Under the pieces are notes generated by a model, which worked only from the letters and a program-made list of their open reading frames with translations, made no database searches and was not told where the DNA came from. Below, piece by piece: positions 1 to 7,386 of a stretch of 53,173 nucleotides of DNA. This DNA comes from an uncultured Porphyromonadaceae bacterium (GTDB lineage: Bacteria; Bacteroidota; Bacteroidia; Bacteroidales; Muribaculaceae): NCBI GenBank assembly GCA_905202215.1, contig CAJKRG010000013.1, positions 1-53,173 on the forward strand, in the 5' to 3' direction. Made by a program: the position numbers and the translations under genes. The stretch's first letter is position 1; every line of letters starts with the position of its first letter.

Positions 1-18
1 AACCGGATATTGATACGC

Positions 19-39
19 GGGCGCGCCGAACGCGCGCCC
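19..39. terminator. GC-rich hairpin downstream of the first gene
   Basis: An 8-bp perfect stem (GGGCGCGC, 5-nt loop, GCGCGCCC) lies about 45 bases past the stop of the minus-strand gene ending at 82. It could end transcription of that gene or belong to the REP-like palindromes seen elsewhere in the window. No clear U-tract follows on the minus strand, so the terminator reading is weak. Confidence 0.3.
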
Positions 40-81
40 CTACCGAGGGCAATGAAATTAATTACGACACGCCCTCGTGTT

Positions 82-1347
82 TTATTTCTCTTTATCTTTC
101 TTTTTGTCCTCTTTTTCGTCCTCTTTTTCGTCGTCCGACACTTTCACGTCGGGCCGGTCATCTATCGGATCGTGGGTCTTGAGATATTCCTCGTATAGTA
201 TGAGGATGGTCGACGGGTTGTCTTTAAGTTCGTTGATGTGAGCCTTCGCGTCGGGGCTATCGCCGTAGTATTCTTTCAGTATTTTGTGGAATTCGGGTGC
301 CGCGTCCTTCATGTAGTGGTAGAGCAGGGCAAGGCTTACGGAACCGTTGGAGAATAGCATAAATGCGCCTTTGGCGCCTTCGAAATATACACTTACCACA
401 GGGACAAGGCGGCTTACGGGGTTTCTGCCTCCGCTGGTCTCCCATGCTTCCCATTTGACAATATTGCCTCCGGGACGCCGGTCCCACAGCCATGTGAAGC
501 CGCGGGTATAGTTCTTGGCTTTGAACATGCGCGGGGCGTTCATTGACATCGAGACCCTCGTATTCGGCGCGATGTTGTTGTCGAACCATTGTATCTCGCT
601 GACGTCATCGGCAGAGTAGCGGGTTCCTTTGCTGTCTGGCTCCTCGCTGATGTTGATATATTGTTGCAGCGAACCCGATTTGGAGAAGAGATTTTTGGCT
701 ATTGTCTTGGCGTCGTTGTGGAGATAGCCGAAGATTGTGTCGCCGTCCATCTTCACTACACGTACGTAATTGTCGGGATGTTCGCGCCCCAGAAGGTATT
801 TCAGGCGAGCTTCCAGAGCGGTGTCGGCGCCCGATATTCCGGCTATTTCCCGGGCGAATTTATCGGGCTTCATATCGAAGAAATTCTTCAGATCGGCGGT
901 CTTGCCGTCGCGGTCTACAATCAGTTTCTGTGTGTCGTAGAACCACAGACCGCCGTCGGGGCGGATGCGGAAGCCCCCGTCGGAATAGACGTAGGCGGTG
1001 GATTGCGGCGTTTTGTCGATGACGGTGCTCCAGCCGTATTTGGGCAGATAGACAAAAGTATAGCGTTTGTCGGGGTGTGTCGGCAGCCACGCCACCACCG
1101 AGTCTACCGTGGCCGGGGCTATCTCGTCGGCTTTTTTCTGTCCTTTGGTATATGCCTTTTCCACAGGCTGAAGGGCATCTTTCTTGCGCGGCATCGACAG
1201 CATTGAGTCGCCGCCGTATTCGCTCACGGCGCCGTCCTTATGGTAGACGCGCGCATTGGTTAACTGATAGATTTTGGCTCCCTCCGCGGTGGGGGTGCAC
1301 AGGGCCGAGACAATCAGTAGCCCTAAAGTCGCTAATTTCCTGAACAT
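82..1347 (-). CDS. Secreted hypothetical protein with charged C-terminal tail
   Basis: I do not recognise this 421-residue protein. Residues 1-23 form a Sec signal peptide (FRK n-region, hydrophobic ATLGLLIVSALC core, cleavage near AEGA) with no lipobox placed as expected, so it is probably periplasmic or exported. The body is soluble, with several Trp/Tyr-rich stretches and no membrane segment after the signal. The last ~22 residues are almost only D, E and K. The gene follows the Crp/Fnr gene on the same strand with a 39-nt gap, but has its own -7 box at 1368-1375, so it need not be co-transcribed. No catalytic motif was found and no function is assigned. Confidence 0.75.
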   Translation of the reverse strand: MFRKLATLGLLIVSALCTPTAEGAKIYQLTNARVYHKDGAVSEYGGDSMLSMPRKKDALQPVEKAYTKGQKKADEIAPATVDSVVAWLPTHPDKRYTFVYLPKYGWSTVIDKTPQSTAYVYSDGGFRIRPDGGLWFYDTQKLIVDRDGKTADLKNFFDMKPDKFAREIAGISGADTALEARLKYLLGREHPDNYVRVVKMDGDTIFGYLHNDAKTIAKNLFSKSGSLQQYINISEEPDSKGTRYSADDVSEIQWFDNNIAPNTRVSMSMNAPRMFKAKNYTRGFTWLWDRRPGGNIVKWEAWETSGGRNPVSRLVPVVSVYFEGAKGAFMLFSNGSVSLALLYHYMKDAAPEFHKILKEYYGDSPDAKAHINELKDNPSTILILYEEYLKTHDPIDDRPDVKVSDDEKEDEKEDKKKDKEK

Positions 1348-1367
1348 ATACGGGGTTTTAAATTTCC

Positions 1368-1375
1368 CAAAAATA
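1368..1375 (-). promoter_or_regulatory. -7 box for the secreted hypothetical gene
   Basis: The minus strand reads TATTTTTG, a match to the Bacteroidota -7 consensus TAnnTTTG, 20 bases upstream of the ATG. It lies in the 39-base gap after the Crp/Fnr gene. The PUL-associated upstream element seen elsewhere in the window is not present at the matching spacing. Confidence 0.5.
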
Positions 1376-1386
1376 CGGTATATGTT

Positions 1387-1965
1387 TCATCTGTCGTGGG
1401 ACAAATGTCCCGTCTGCTTGCGGATGCGCTGAAATTGTCGGCGCGAAACCGAGAGATAAGATGCCAGTTCCTTCAGCGGCACGAGAGTCAGGAGACCCGG
1501 TATACGCTCTACGAGTTTTGTGTATCGTTCTACCGGTGAAAACCTGTACATGTCGATATAGCGTCGATAGGCCTCGTTGAGCAGGAGAGAAGATGTTACG
1601 GCGAGATAGTCCGAATCTGTGTTTTCGAGATATGCCCGCATTTCAGCTATCGGTACTCTCAGAACTTCCGAGTCGGCGCCTGCGACTATCGATGTGAGAG
1701 AAGGCTGAGAGTAAATGAATGACCGTACATAATCTGTCACGATGTCGCCTTCGAAAGAGAAGCCGGTAGTACATTCATCGCCATGTTCGTCAAAAACTAT
1801 GTATTTGAAATATCCCGACAGAACTATGGCGATGTAACGGCATATCGATCCTTCGTTGACAAAAGACTGCCCTTTGTCGTATTTCACTGCTTCGCCTTCT
1901 TTCAGGCAAAATCGGCAGATCGTCACCAGTTCCGGATGCTCCATGAAGTCGTTTAGTCGGGCCAT
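1387..1965 (-). CDS. Crp/Fnr-family transcriptional regulator
   Basis: A 192-residue regulator with an N-terminal cyclic-nucleotide-binding-like beta-barrel (about residues 20-115, including KGQSFVNEGSICRYIAIVLSGYFK) and a C-terminal winged helix ending in LKELASYLSVSRRQFQRIRK (the DNA-contact helix). The open frame extends to an ATG at 2013, but the ATG at 1965 (MARLNDF) is preferred because the added N-terminus (MRFSVRFFSIFTTKK) is not family-like and the bases before 1965 are AT-rich. No Fnr-type iron-sulfur cysteine cluster is evident. The ligand and targets are unknown. It diverges from ybeY. It is the only DNA-binding regulator in the window besides HipB, but it is far from the glycan genes. 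Confidence 0.85.
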   Translation of the reverse strand: MARLNDFMEHPELVTICRFCLKEGEAVKYDKGQSFVNEGSICRYIAIVLSGYFKYIVFDEHGDECTTGFSFEGDIVTDYVRSFIYSQPSLTSIVAGADSEVLRVPIAEMRAYLENTDSDYLAVTSSLLLNEAYRRYIDMYRFSPVERYTKLVERIPGLLTLVPLKELASYLSVSRRQFQRIRKQTGHLSHDR

Positions 1966-2165
1966 GTCTTTTTTTGTGGTAAATATACTAAAAAATCGGA
2001 CTGAGAATCGCATTTTTGACCGGGGGCAGGGCGGGAGATTCTGAAAAATCGATTCTCAAAGAGTCTTGTGTTGACTTAAATACCTGTTGTTCAGTATTGT
2101 GCCTTTGAATTTTATATTCTTTATTTTTGAACAATCTGTGAGCGCTGTTTTTCCTTTTTTTTCTT

Positions 2166-2173
2166 TATCTTTG
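2166..2173 (+). promoter_or_regulatory. -7 box for ybeY-mnmG
   Basis: TATCTTTG, an exact TAnnTTTG match, ends 16 bases before the ybeY ATG, so the transcript would have a very short leader. No convincing -33 TTTG at the usual 19-23 base spacing was found. Confidence 0.6.
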
Positions 2174-2189
2174 CATGTAATTAAATGAT

Positions 2190-2612
2190 ATGACGCCCGC
2201 TTTTCAATGGATTGCCTCGGGTGTTGACACCCCGAAGCTTGATTATCAGCGACTTGAACAATGGATTGTCCAAGTTGCGGCTTCTTATAACCGGATTGTC
2301 CGTTCCCTGAATTATATTTTTTGCTCCGACGATGAGATAATCGATGTGAACCGTCGTTTTCTCGACCATGATTATTATACCGATATAATCACGTTCGACG
2401 ATTGTACGGCGGCTATGCTTCGCGGCGACATGTATATCTCGCTCGATACCGTGAGGTCGAATGCGGAGATGCTCGGAGTAGACTATGACCGTGAGTTGCT
2501 GCGCGTGATCATCCACGGCGTTCTTCATCTCTGCGGCATCAACGACAAGGGGCCGGGTGAACGCGAGATTATGGAGGCGGCAGAAGAGAAAGCTCTCGCC
2601 TTACTCCCTTGA
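2190..2612 (+). CDS. ybeY: Endoribonuclease YbeY (rRNA maturation)
   Basis: A 140-residue YbeY/UPF0054 metalloprotein, a single-strand endoribonuclease involved in 16S rRNA 3' maturation and late 70S quality control. The signature is HGVLHLCGINDKG near residues 109-121: two metal-binding histidines (HxxxH), with Asp rather than His at the third ligand position, as I recall for Bacteroidota members. Length is normal for the phylum. A perfect -7 box lies just upstream. mnmG follows on the same strand. An ATG for mnmG lies inside this gene at 2557, but the likely mnmG start is the TTG at 2638, 25 bases past the ybeY stop. The pair is probably one transcript. Confidence 0.93.
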   Translation: MTPAFQWIASGVDTPKLDYQRLEQWIVQVAASYNRIVRSLNYIFCSDDEIIDVNRRFLDHDYYTDIITFDDCTAAMLRGDMYISLDTVRSNAEMLGVDYDRELLRVIIHGVLHLCGINDKGPGEREIMEAAEEKALALLP

Positions 2613-2637
2613 TTTCACTTTTACATTTTATTTCGTT

Positions 2638-4515
2638 TTGCGATTCGATTTCGATATTATTGTAGTAGGCGCCGGCCATGCCGGCTGCGAGGCCGCTCAC
2701 GCCGCGGCCCGACTCGGCGCACGCACCCTTCTGGTGACGATGGATATGAACAAGATCGCCCAGATGAGCTGCAATCCCGCCGTCGGCGGTATAGCCAAGG
2801 GTCAGATCGTGCGGGAGATCGATGCTCTCGGCGGCATGATGGGAATCGTGGCCGACCGCACCAGCATACAGTTCCGCATGCTTAACCGCAGCAAGGGCCC
2901 CGCGATGTGGAGTCCGCGCATTCAGGCCGACCGCAACAAATTTTCGGCGCTTTGGCGCGAGATTCTCGAAAATACACCAAATCTCTCGATGTGGCAGGGC
3001 AACGTCGATTCGCTCGTATTCGACGAAGGTCAGCTTGCCGGAGTCCATACTTCGGAAGGCACGACTTTCCGTGCGGGTAGGGTAGTGCTCACCAACGGAA
3101 CATTCCTCGGAGGCCTCATGCATATAGGTCGTGTGTCGTTCGAAGGTGGCCGGATTTCCGAGCCTGCATCACACGGTCTCACCGAGCAGCTGAAAGATCT
3201 CGGCTTTATAGCCGCCCGTATGAAGACCGGCACGCCCATGCGTCTTGACGGGCGTACGATCGATTTCTCGAAGACTACGCCGCAGCCCGGCGACACCGAT
3301 TTTCACCATTTCTCCTATCTTCCCGAGGTGAAGAGCGAATTGCGCCAGCGCGAATGCTATACCGTCTATACAAACGAGGAGACATGCGACATTCTGCGTC
3401 GCGGTCTTCCCGATTCGCCTCTCTACAACGGACAGATCAGGAGCATCGGGCCGCGCTACTGTCCTTCGATCGAAACCAAGATTGTCACATTCGCCGACAA
3501 GACCGAGCATCAGCTTTTCCTCGAGCCGGAAGGCGAGACAACGCAGGAATTTTATGTCAACGGCTTTTCTTCGTCCATGCCTATGGATATTCAGATAGCC
3601 GCCATTTCCACTATACCGGCCCTCAGAGACGCCCAGCTCTACCGCGCGGGTTATGCCATCGAATACGACTTTTTCGATCCCACTCAATTGCGCCATACGC
3701 TCGAGACGCGCCTTGTGCCGGGCCTTTTCTTTGCCGGACAGATCAACGGCACCACGGGCTATGAGGAAGCCGCAGGACAGGGTCTGATCGCAGGTGCGAA
3801 TGCCGCCCTGCAGTTCCTCGGCCGCGAACCCCTCGTCCTTGGCCGCGACCAGGCTTATATCGGCGTGCTTATCGATGATCTTGTGACAAAAGGAGTCGAC
3901 GAGCCTTACCGCATGTTTACGAGCCGCGCCGAATACCGTATCCTTCTGCGGCAGGACGACGCCGACATGCGCCTCACTCCTATAGCCTATCAGATCGGTC
4001 TGGCTGATGAACACCGCTTTGCCCTTCTCGAAGAAAAACGGCGCTTGCGCGACTCGATCATCGAACTGGCGGATACTCTTACCGTTCGGCCGTCGGATGT
4101 CGACGCCCTCATGGAAGAGGCCGGAACATCGCCCCTTAAGCAGGGCGTGAAGCTCCGTTCTCTTATCGAGCGGCCACAGCTTACGATTCTCTCGATTGCC
4201 CCATTCGTCGAGCCTTTGGCGGTTTTGGTCGATTCTTTGCCCGAAGATCGCCGTCTTGAGATTGTGGAGGCCGCAGAGATTCTTATAAAATACGAGGGCT
4301 ATATCGCCCGCGAGCGCCTTGTCGCCGAGAAGCTGCGCCGCCTCGAAGACGTGAAGCTGTCTGCCGATACCGACTATTCTCAGATAAGATCGCTCTCTAC
4401 AGAGGCGCGTCAGAAACTCGACCGCCATAAGCCGTCAAGCGTCGGAGAGGCTTCGCGCATTCCCGGCGTTTCCCCCAGCGATGTGAGCATCCTCCTGCTT
4501 CTTATGAACCGCTGA
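2638..4515 (+). CDS. mnmG: tRNA uridine-5-carboxymethylaminomethyl enzyme MnmG (TTG start)
   Basis: The FAD-binding subunit of MnmEG, which installs cmnm5U34 in tRNAs reading NNA/NNG codons. The dinucleotide-binding motif DIIVVGAGHAGCEAA sits at the very N-terminus, followed by the family segments SCNPAVGGIAKG and NGTFLGGLMHIG and a C-terminal helical tRNA/MnmE-binding domain. The longest frame starts at ATG 2557 and overlaps ybeY by 56 bases, adding a 27-residue extension unlike known MnmG. No ATG lies between it and the Rossmann motif. TTG at 2638 gives (M)RFDFDIIVVG and 625 residues, which match family N-termini and length, so it is chosen here. A parS-type site lies 3 bases after the stop. 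Confidence 0.95.
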   Translation: MRFDFDIIVVGAGHAGCEAAHAAARLGARTLLVTMDMNKIAQMSCNPAVGGIAKGQIVREIDALGGMMGIVADRTSIQFRMLNRSKGPAMWSPRIQADRNKFSALWREILENTPNLSMWQGNVDSLVFDEGQLAGVHTSEGTTFRAGRVVLTNGTFLGGLMHIGRVSFEGGRISEPASHGLTEQLKDLGFIAARMKTGTPMRLDGRTIDFSKTTPQPGDTDFHHFSYLPEVKSELRQRECYTVYTNEETCDILRRGLPDSPLYNGQIRSIGPRYCPSIETKIVTFADKTEHQLFLEPEGETTQEFYVNGFSSSMPMDIQIAAISTIPALRDAQLYRAGYAIEYDFFDPTQLRHTLETRLVPGLFFAGQINGTTGYEEAAGQGLIAGANAALQFLGREPLVLGRDQAYIGVLIDDLVTKGVDEPYRMFTSRAEYRILLRQDDADMRLTPIAYQIGLADEHRFALLEEKRRLRDSIIELADTLTVRPSDVDALMEEAGTSPLKQGVKLRSLIERPQLTILSIAPFVEPLAVLVDSLPEDRRLEIVEAAEILIKYEGYIARERLVAEKLRRLEDVKLSADTDYSQIRSLSTEARQKLDRHKPSSVGEASRIPGVSPSDVSILLLLMNR

Positions 4516-4518
4516 AAA

Positions 4519-4534
4519 TGTTCCACGTGAAACA
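4519..4534. promoter_or_regulatory. parS: parS-type ParB binding site
   Basis: TGTTCCACGTGAAACA matches all 16 positions of the parS consensus TGTTNCACGTGAAACA known from Bacillus subtilis and conserved in many phyla. It begins 3 bases past the mnmG stop codon and lies in the 67-base gap before apt. ParB loads at such sites, and they cluster near oriC. No second copy was seen in this window, and no parAB genes are present here. Confidence 0.75.
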
Positions 4535-4582
4535 ATTCTGATTCAATCATTCGAAAATCAAATAATTATAAACCTATATTTA

Positions 4583-5101
4583 ATGGAATACATCAAGTCC
4601 AAAATCCGCGATGTCCAGGATTTCCCCACCAAGGGCATCCTTTTCAAGGATCTTACCACTGCCTTCAAAGATCCGCGTGCTCTCCACATCATCGGCTGGG
4701 ATCTTTCGCAGCTCTATCGCGACAAGGGTGTCACCAAAGTGGTAGGCATCGAATCGCGCGGTTTCATCGGCGGCTCCATTCTCGCTTTCGAACTGGGCGC
4801 CGGATTTGTTCCCTGCCGCAAGCCCGGCAAGTTGCCTGCCGATACGATCCGTCAGGAATATGCGAAGGAATACGGCACCGACGTTATCGAGATTCATCGC
4901 GATGCAATCGGTCCCGATGATATCGTCGTGCTTCACGACGACGTGCTCGCTACCGGCGGTACCATGGCGGCTGCATACAAGCTTGTGAAAAGTCTTAATC
5001 CGAAGAAAATCTATATAAACTTCATCATTGAGCTGACAGCGCTCAATGGCCGTGCGGCTCTTCCTGCCGACGCCGAAGTGAGCTCACTCATCAAATACTG
5101 A
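4583..5101 (+). CDS. apt: Adenine phosphoribosyltransferase
   Basis: Converts adenine and PRPP to AMP and pyrophosphate (purine salvage, cytoplasm). The 172-residue length is typical. The PRPP-binding loop VVLHDDVLATGGTM is near residues 115-128, and the family segments DFPTKGILFKDLT and GIESRGFIGG are near the N-terminus. A strong intrinsic terminator follows 24 bases after the stop. The neighbour order mnmG-apt is common in Bacteroidales as I recall, often followed by uvrC. Here uvrC is absent and the terminator is followed by repeat-rich DNA. Confidence 0.95.
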   Translation: MEYIKSKIRDVQDFPTKGILFKDLTTAFKDPRALHIIGWDLSQLYRDKGVTKVVGIESRGFIGGSILAFELGAGFVPCRKPGKLPADTIRQEYAKEYGTDVIEIHRDAIGPDDIVVLHDDVLATGGTMAAAYKLVKSLNPKKIYINFIIELTALNGRAALPADAEVSSLIKY

Positions 5102-5124
5102 TCAGTCCGAAACAAGTATAATAT

Positions 5125-5163
5125 ATAATAAAGGAGCCTGGAATTCCCCGGCTCCTTTATTAT
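5125..5163 (+). terminator. Intrinsic terminator after apt
   Basis: A perfect 14-bp stem (ATAATAAAGGAGCC pairing with GGCTCCTTTATTAT) with an 11-base loop, 24 bases past the apt stop. The AT-rich lower stem supplies the U-tract on the plus strand and works similarly on the minus strand. Confidence 0.85.
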
Positions 5164-5175
5164 TTCCACTCCGCC

Positions 5176-5289
5176 AGTTATTCAACAGCTGCCCGCGGTT
5201 GGGTTTGTGTGGGCGATTTGACCTATGGTATGGTCGTTCTGCCGAATGCCCATACCATAGGCTGTGTGAATGTTTAACCGGCCTTTGGC
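5176..5289. repeat. Degenerate REP family 1 copy
   Basis: Contains the family core CCTATGGT (5222-5229) and its complement ACCATAGG (5254-5261), followed by GCTGTGTGAA and a decayed AACCGGC...GGCG arm. It has the same arrangement as the better copies at 10116-10179 and 18425-18535, but the outer CAACCGC/GCGGTTG palindromes are eroded. Confidence 0.65.
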
Positions 5290-5336
5290 GATTTCAACGC
5301 GGAATGAACCGGCGATGGGTGTGCCGTAGGCCCGGG

Positions 5337-5623
5337 GTTATCCACGACTGTTGTGCCTCCGGCACAACTTTCATACACGAAAAAACGCCCGACGATGCGC
5401 GCGCGAGCGGGACACGACGTGCCGGAGGCACGGCTATCGTGGATAGCCCCGGGCAACGCCCGGGGGCGGGAGGCCCACCATCACACAGTCCCGGAGGGAC
5501 GGTTTGTGGGGCCTCTCTACGACGCCACAAGACGTTCCTCCGGGACTGTGTGTCTTTTTATGACAGATAACCCCGGGCGCTGCCCGGGGTTATCCACTAT
5601 GACCGTGCCTCCGGCACGTATTT
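5337..5623. repeat. Cluster of REP family 2 palindromes
   Basis: About 290 non-coding bases made of nested perfect palindromes: TTGTGCC-tcc-GGCACAA (5351-5367), CGTGCC-gga-GGCACG (5418-5432), CCCCGGGC-aac-GCCCGGGG (5447-5465), an inverted pair ACACAGTCCCGGAGG (from 5484) with CCTCCGGGACTGTGT (to 5552), GATAACCCCGGGC-gct-GCCCGGGGTTATC (5566-5594), and a final GTGCC-tcc-GGCAC near 5605-5617. The same CCCGGG and CCTCGGAGG palindromes recur at 53074-53160. Short open frames here are by-products of GC-rich repeats. Confidence 0.7.
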
Positions 5624-5632
5624 TCTAACTTG

Positions 5633-7033
5633 TTATTTTACGAGAACCTTGGTGGCTTTGTTGCCCTGACGGCGGATATAGAGGCCGTTTTCGGGGTTTT
5701 CTACGCGTACGCCCTGAAGATTGTAGTATTCAACGGGAGCGTTTTCGTCAACGGTGATGTCTTCGATGCCGGTAGTGCTCGGATCGTATTCCTCAATGCT
5801 GTGGATATACGGGTATGCACCGAAGTTGGTTCTAAGGTTGAATTTCTCGCCTTTGATTTCTTTGCCGAAATTGAATTGATTATTCCAGAATGTCCAGGGA
5901 ACACGTTTCAGTTTCATGTCGCCTGCATTTCCCCAGTGCTGGATGTCGTTGTCGATTGTCATTTCGATACGATAGTCGGTCGGATTGAATTGTATGTTTT
6001 CATCGGGAGCAATATCTATAGCTCCGAGCCATTCGCCTTTGCCCATGTAGTGGAGTGCGTCGCCTGCCGCACCGAATTTACCGAGGGGATAGAACTTGAC
6101 GGAGTTTACTTCCTTTACAGATGCTGCGCCAGAGGCAAAGTTTACGTTGATACAGTATACACCGTCTTTGGCAATATTTACGGCACCGGCTTTAGCGGCG
6201 ATTTTGCCGTTTTCGATAGTGTAGTTCGTGTTGCCGGAGGTGAGATTGAGCTCGCCGGCTTTCAGGCGGGTGAAGAGTTCGTAGGTGTAATCGTCAACCT
6301 TGTTGAGTTCGAAAGAAGAACCTTCTGCAAGAGCCGAGCCGGTAACGGTAAGAGATGCCGGTATCGTGCCGATTTCAGTGATGGAGTGAGTGTATGTGCC
6401 GCGCATTGTCACGACAATGAGGTGGCTCTGGCCGTCTTTGTACTTGTCGTCGATTTTCCATTTCGGATCCCACTGGCTTGCGTTGGGAGCTTCTTTCATA
6501 TAGAAGTATTCTGCGGTACCGTTGGGTTTGGCGTCGTTTCCTGTATTTACGGGACCCCATTTGTGGTCCTTGTCATCGTCGCGGGGATAGCGCATGGCTA
6601 TCTGATAACGGTCGTCCTGATTGCCGAGGGTCGACCAGTTGAAAGCACCCGCCCACGTTCCGTCGCCTGCATAGTCGAGGATGAAATTAGTGCCCGTCCA
6701 GCAGTGTTTCATCATAAGATGTTTAATCTGCTTGAGGTTGAGGGTCGGGTTGTCGCCGGTGAAGTTGAGATCGATTTTGTAGACACCGTTCAGATTCGAC
6801 TGAGCGTTGTTGAAAGTGTAGACAGTTCCGTCGCCGCCTTTGACGGTGAGGGGCTGGCCTGCTTTGAGCTCGACGAAAGCCTGAAAGTTGCCGTCGGAGA
6901 TTTTGGTGCATTCAACAGGACCCGACTCGCTGTCGGCGAGAGCGTCGCCGCTGAGGATTACGCTGGTCGGCGCAGCCGCCCAGGCCGAAGATGCCGCTAA
7001 AATTGCGGCGCTGAAAAGTAAAGAATGCTTCAT
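5633..7033 (-). CDS. Secreted SusE/SusF-like glycan-binding protein with sorting-like C-terminus
   Basis: A 466-residue exported protein. The signal peptide (residues 1-20, SSAWAAAPTS) has no lipobox cysteine, unlike usual SusE/F lipoproteins. Two repeated beta-sandwich-like modules follow (about 20-215 and 220-410), each with an ELKAG/RLKAGE strand and a YxI(D/N)xNF strand as in SusE. Residues around KWGPVNTGNDAKPNG closely resemble KCTWGPLNAGNDGKPGN in the PUL SusE at 11876-13039, so the two are likely homologous. The last ~33 residues (YYNLQGVRVENPENGLYI...KVLVK) look like the C-terminal sorting/anchoring tail common in Bacteroidales secreted proteins. Its promoter carries the glycan-gene element (7103-7111), so it is probably part of the PUL regulon although it stands alone. 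The ligand is unknown. Confidence 0.7.
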   Translation of the reverse strand: MKHSLLFSAAILAASSAWAAAPTSVILSGDALADSESGPVECTKISDGNFQAFVELKAGQPLTVKGGDGTVYTFNNAQSNLNGVYKIDLNFTGDNPTLNLKQIKHLMMKHCWTGTNFILDYAGDGTWAGAFNWSTLGNQDDRYQIAMRYPRDDDKDHKWGPVNTGNDAKPNGTAEYFYMKEAPNASQWDPKWKIDDKYKDGQSHLIVVTMRGTYTHSITEIGTIPASLTVTGSALAEGSSFELNKVDDYTYELFTRLKAGELNLTSGNTNYTIENGKIAAKAGAVNIAKDGVYCINVNFASGAASVKEVNSVKFYPLGKFGAAGDALHYMGKGEWLGAIDIAPDENIQFNPTDYRIEMTIDNDIQHWGNAGDMKLKRVPWTFWNNQFNFGKEIKGEKFNLRTNFGAYPYIHSIEEYDPSTTGIEDITVDENAPVEYYNLQGVRVENPENGLYIRRQGNKATKVLVK

Positions 7034-7061
7034 GATATATGAATTGGTTAAAACTCTGACG

Positions 7062-7111
7062 CAAAGATAAGTGAGTTTCTTTTTCAGTTCTGTGCGCTAT
7101 TGTGACAAATG
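7062..7111 (-). promoter_or_regulatory. Promoter with PUL-associated upstream element (SusE-like gene)
   Basis: On the minus strand, CATTTGTCA (7103-7111), then exactly 33 bases, then the -7 box TATCTTTG (7062-7069). ACA lies 10-12 bases after the element (CGCACA). The start codon is 28 bases downstream of the box. The same architecture recurs upstream of the GH3, GH127-like, GH78 and GH2 genes. Confidence 0.6.
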
Positions 7112-7161
7112 TGTATTCTCTGCGACTCGGCGATAAAAATCGCCACTATTGCGTTAAAAAA

Positions 7162-7192
7162 TTGTGTGGAAAGAAAAAAATGCCTATCTTTG
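7162..7192 (+). promoter_or_regulatory. Promoter of tRNA-Ser
   Basis: TTG at 7162-7164, a 20-base spacer, then TATCTTTG at 7185-7192: a textbook Bacteroidota housekeeping promoter. The tRNA begins 23 bases later. No PUL-type upstream element is at the matching distance. Confidence 0.7.
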
Positions 7193-7215
7193 CAGCGCAA
7201 AACCAATGTCACCAT

Positions 7216-7300
7216 GGAGAGATGGCAGAGTGGTCGATTGCGGCGGTCTTGAAAACCGTTGAGGGTCACACCTCCGGGGGTTCGAATCCCTCTCTCTCCG
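7216..7300 (+). tRNA. tRNA-Ser(UGA)
   Basis: A class II tRNA with long variable arm. The acceptor GGAGAGA (7216-7222) pairs with TCTCTCC (7293-7299), followed by discriminator G. The anticodon loop CTTGAAA gives anticodon TGA (7250-7252). The T-arm GGGGG-TTCGAAT-CCCTC is at 7276-7292. CCA is not encoded. The D-loop region (GCAGAGTGGTCGATTGC) and long variable arm fit serine. Confidence 0.95.
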
Positions 7301-7301
7301 C

Positions 7302-7329
7302 AAAAGCAGCCTCTTCCGGCTGCTTTTTT
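7302..7329 (+). terminator. Terminator after tRNA-Ser
   Basis: AAAAGCAGCC-tcttcc-GGCTGCTTTT, a 10-bp stem followed by more T residues, immediately after the tRNA 3' end. Confidence 0.85.
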
Positions 7330-7386
7330 GCTATATGCGCGTGTTGTCGGCGGCCTCCGGTTGATTTTCCGAAATAATTTACATAT

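Noticed and set aside
1387..1965. The Crp/Fnr gene as local regulator of the glycan locus
   Set aside because: It lies beside housekeeping genes more than 5 kb from the nearest glycan gene, and nothing in the sequence links it to the shared element. It cannot be excluded.
5199..5628. Small open frames in the repeat cluster
   Set aside because: They are made of palindromic GC-rich repeats read in several frames, with no promoter, start context or protein-like composition.
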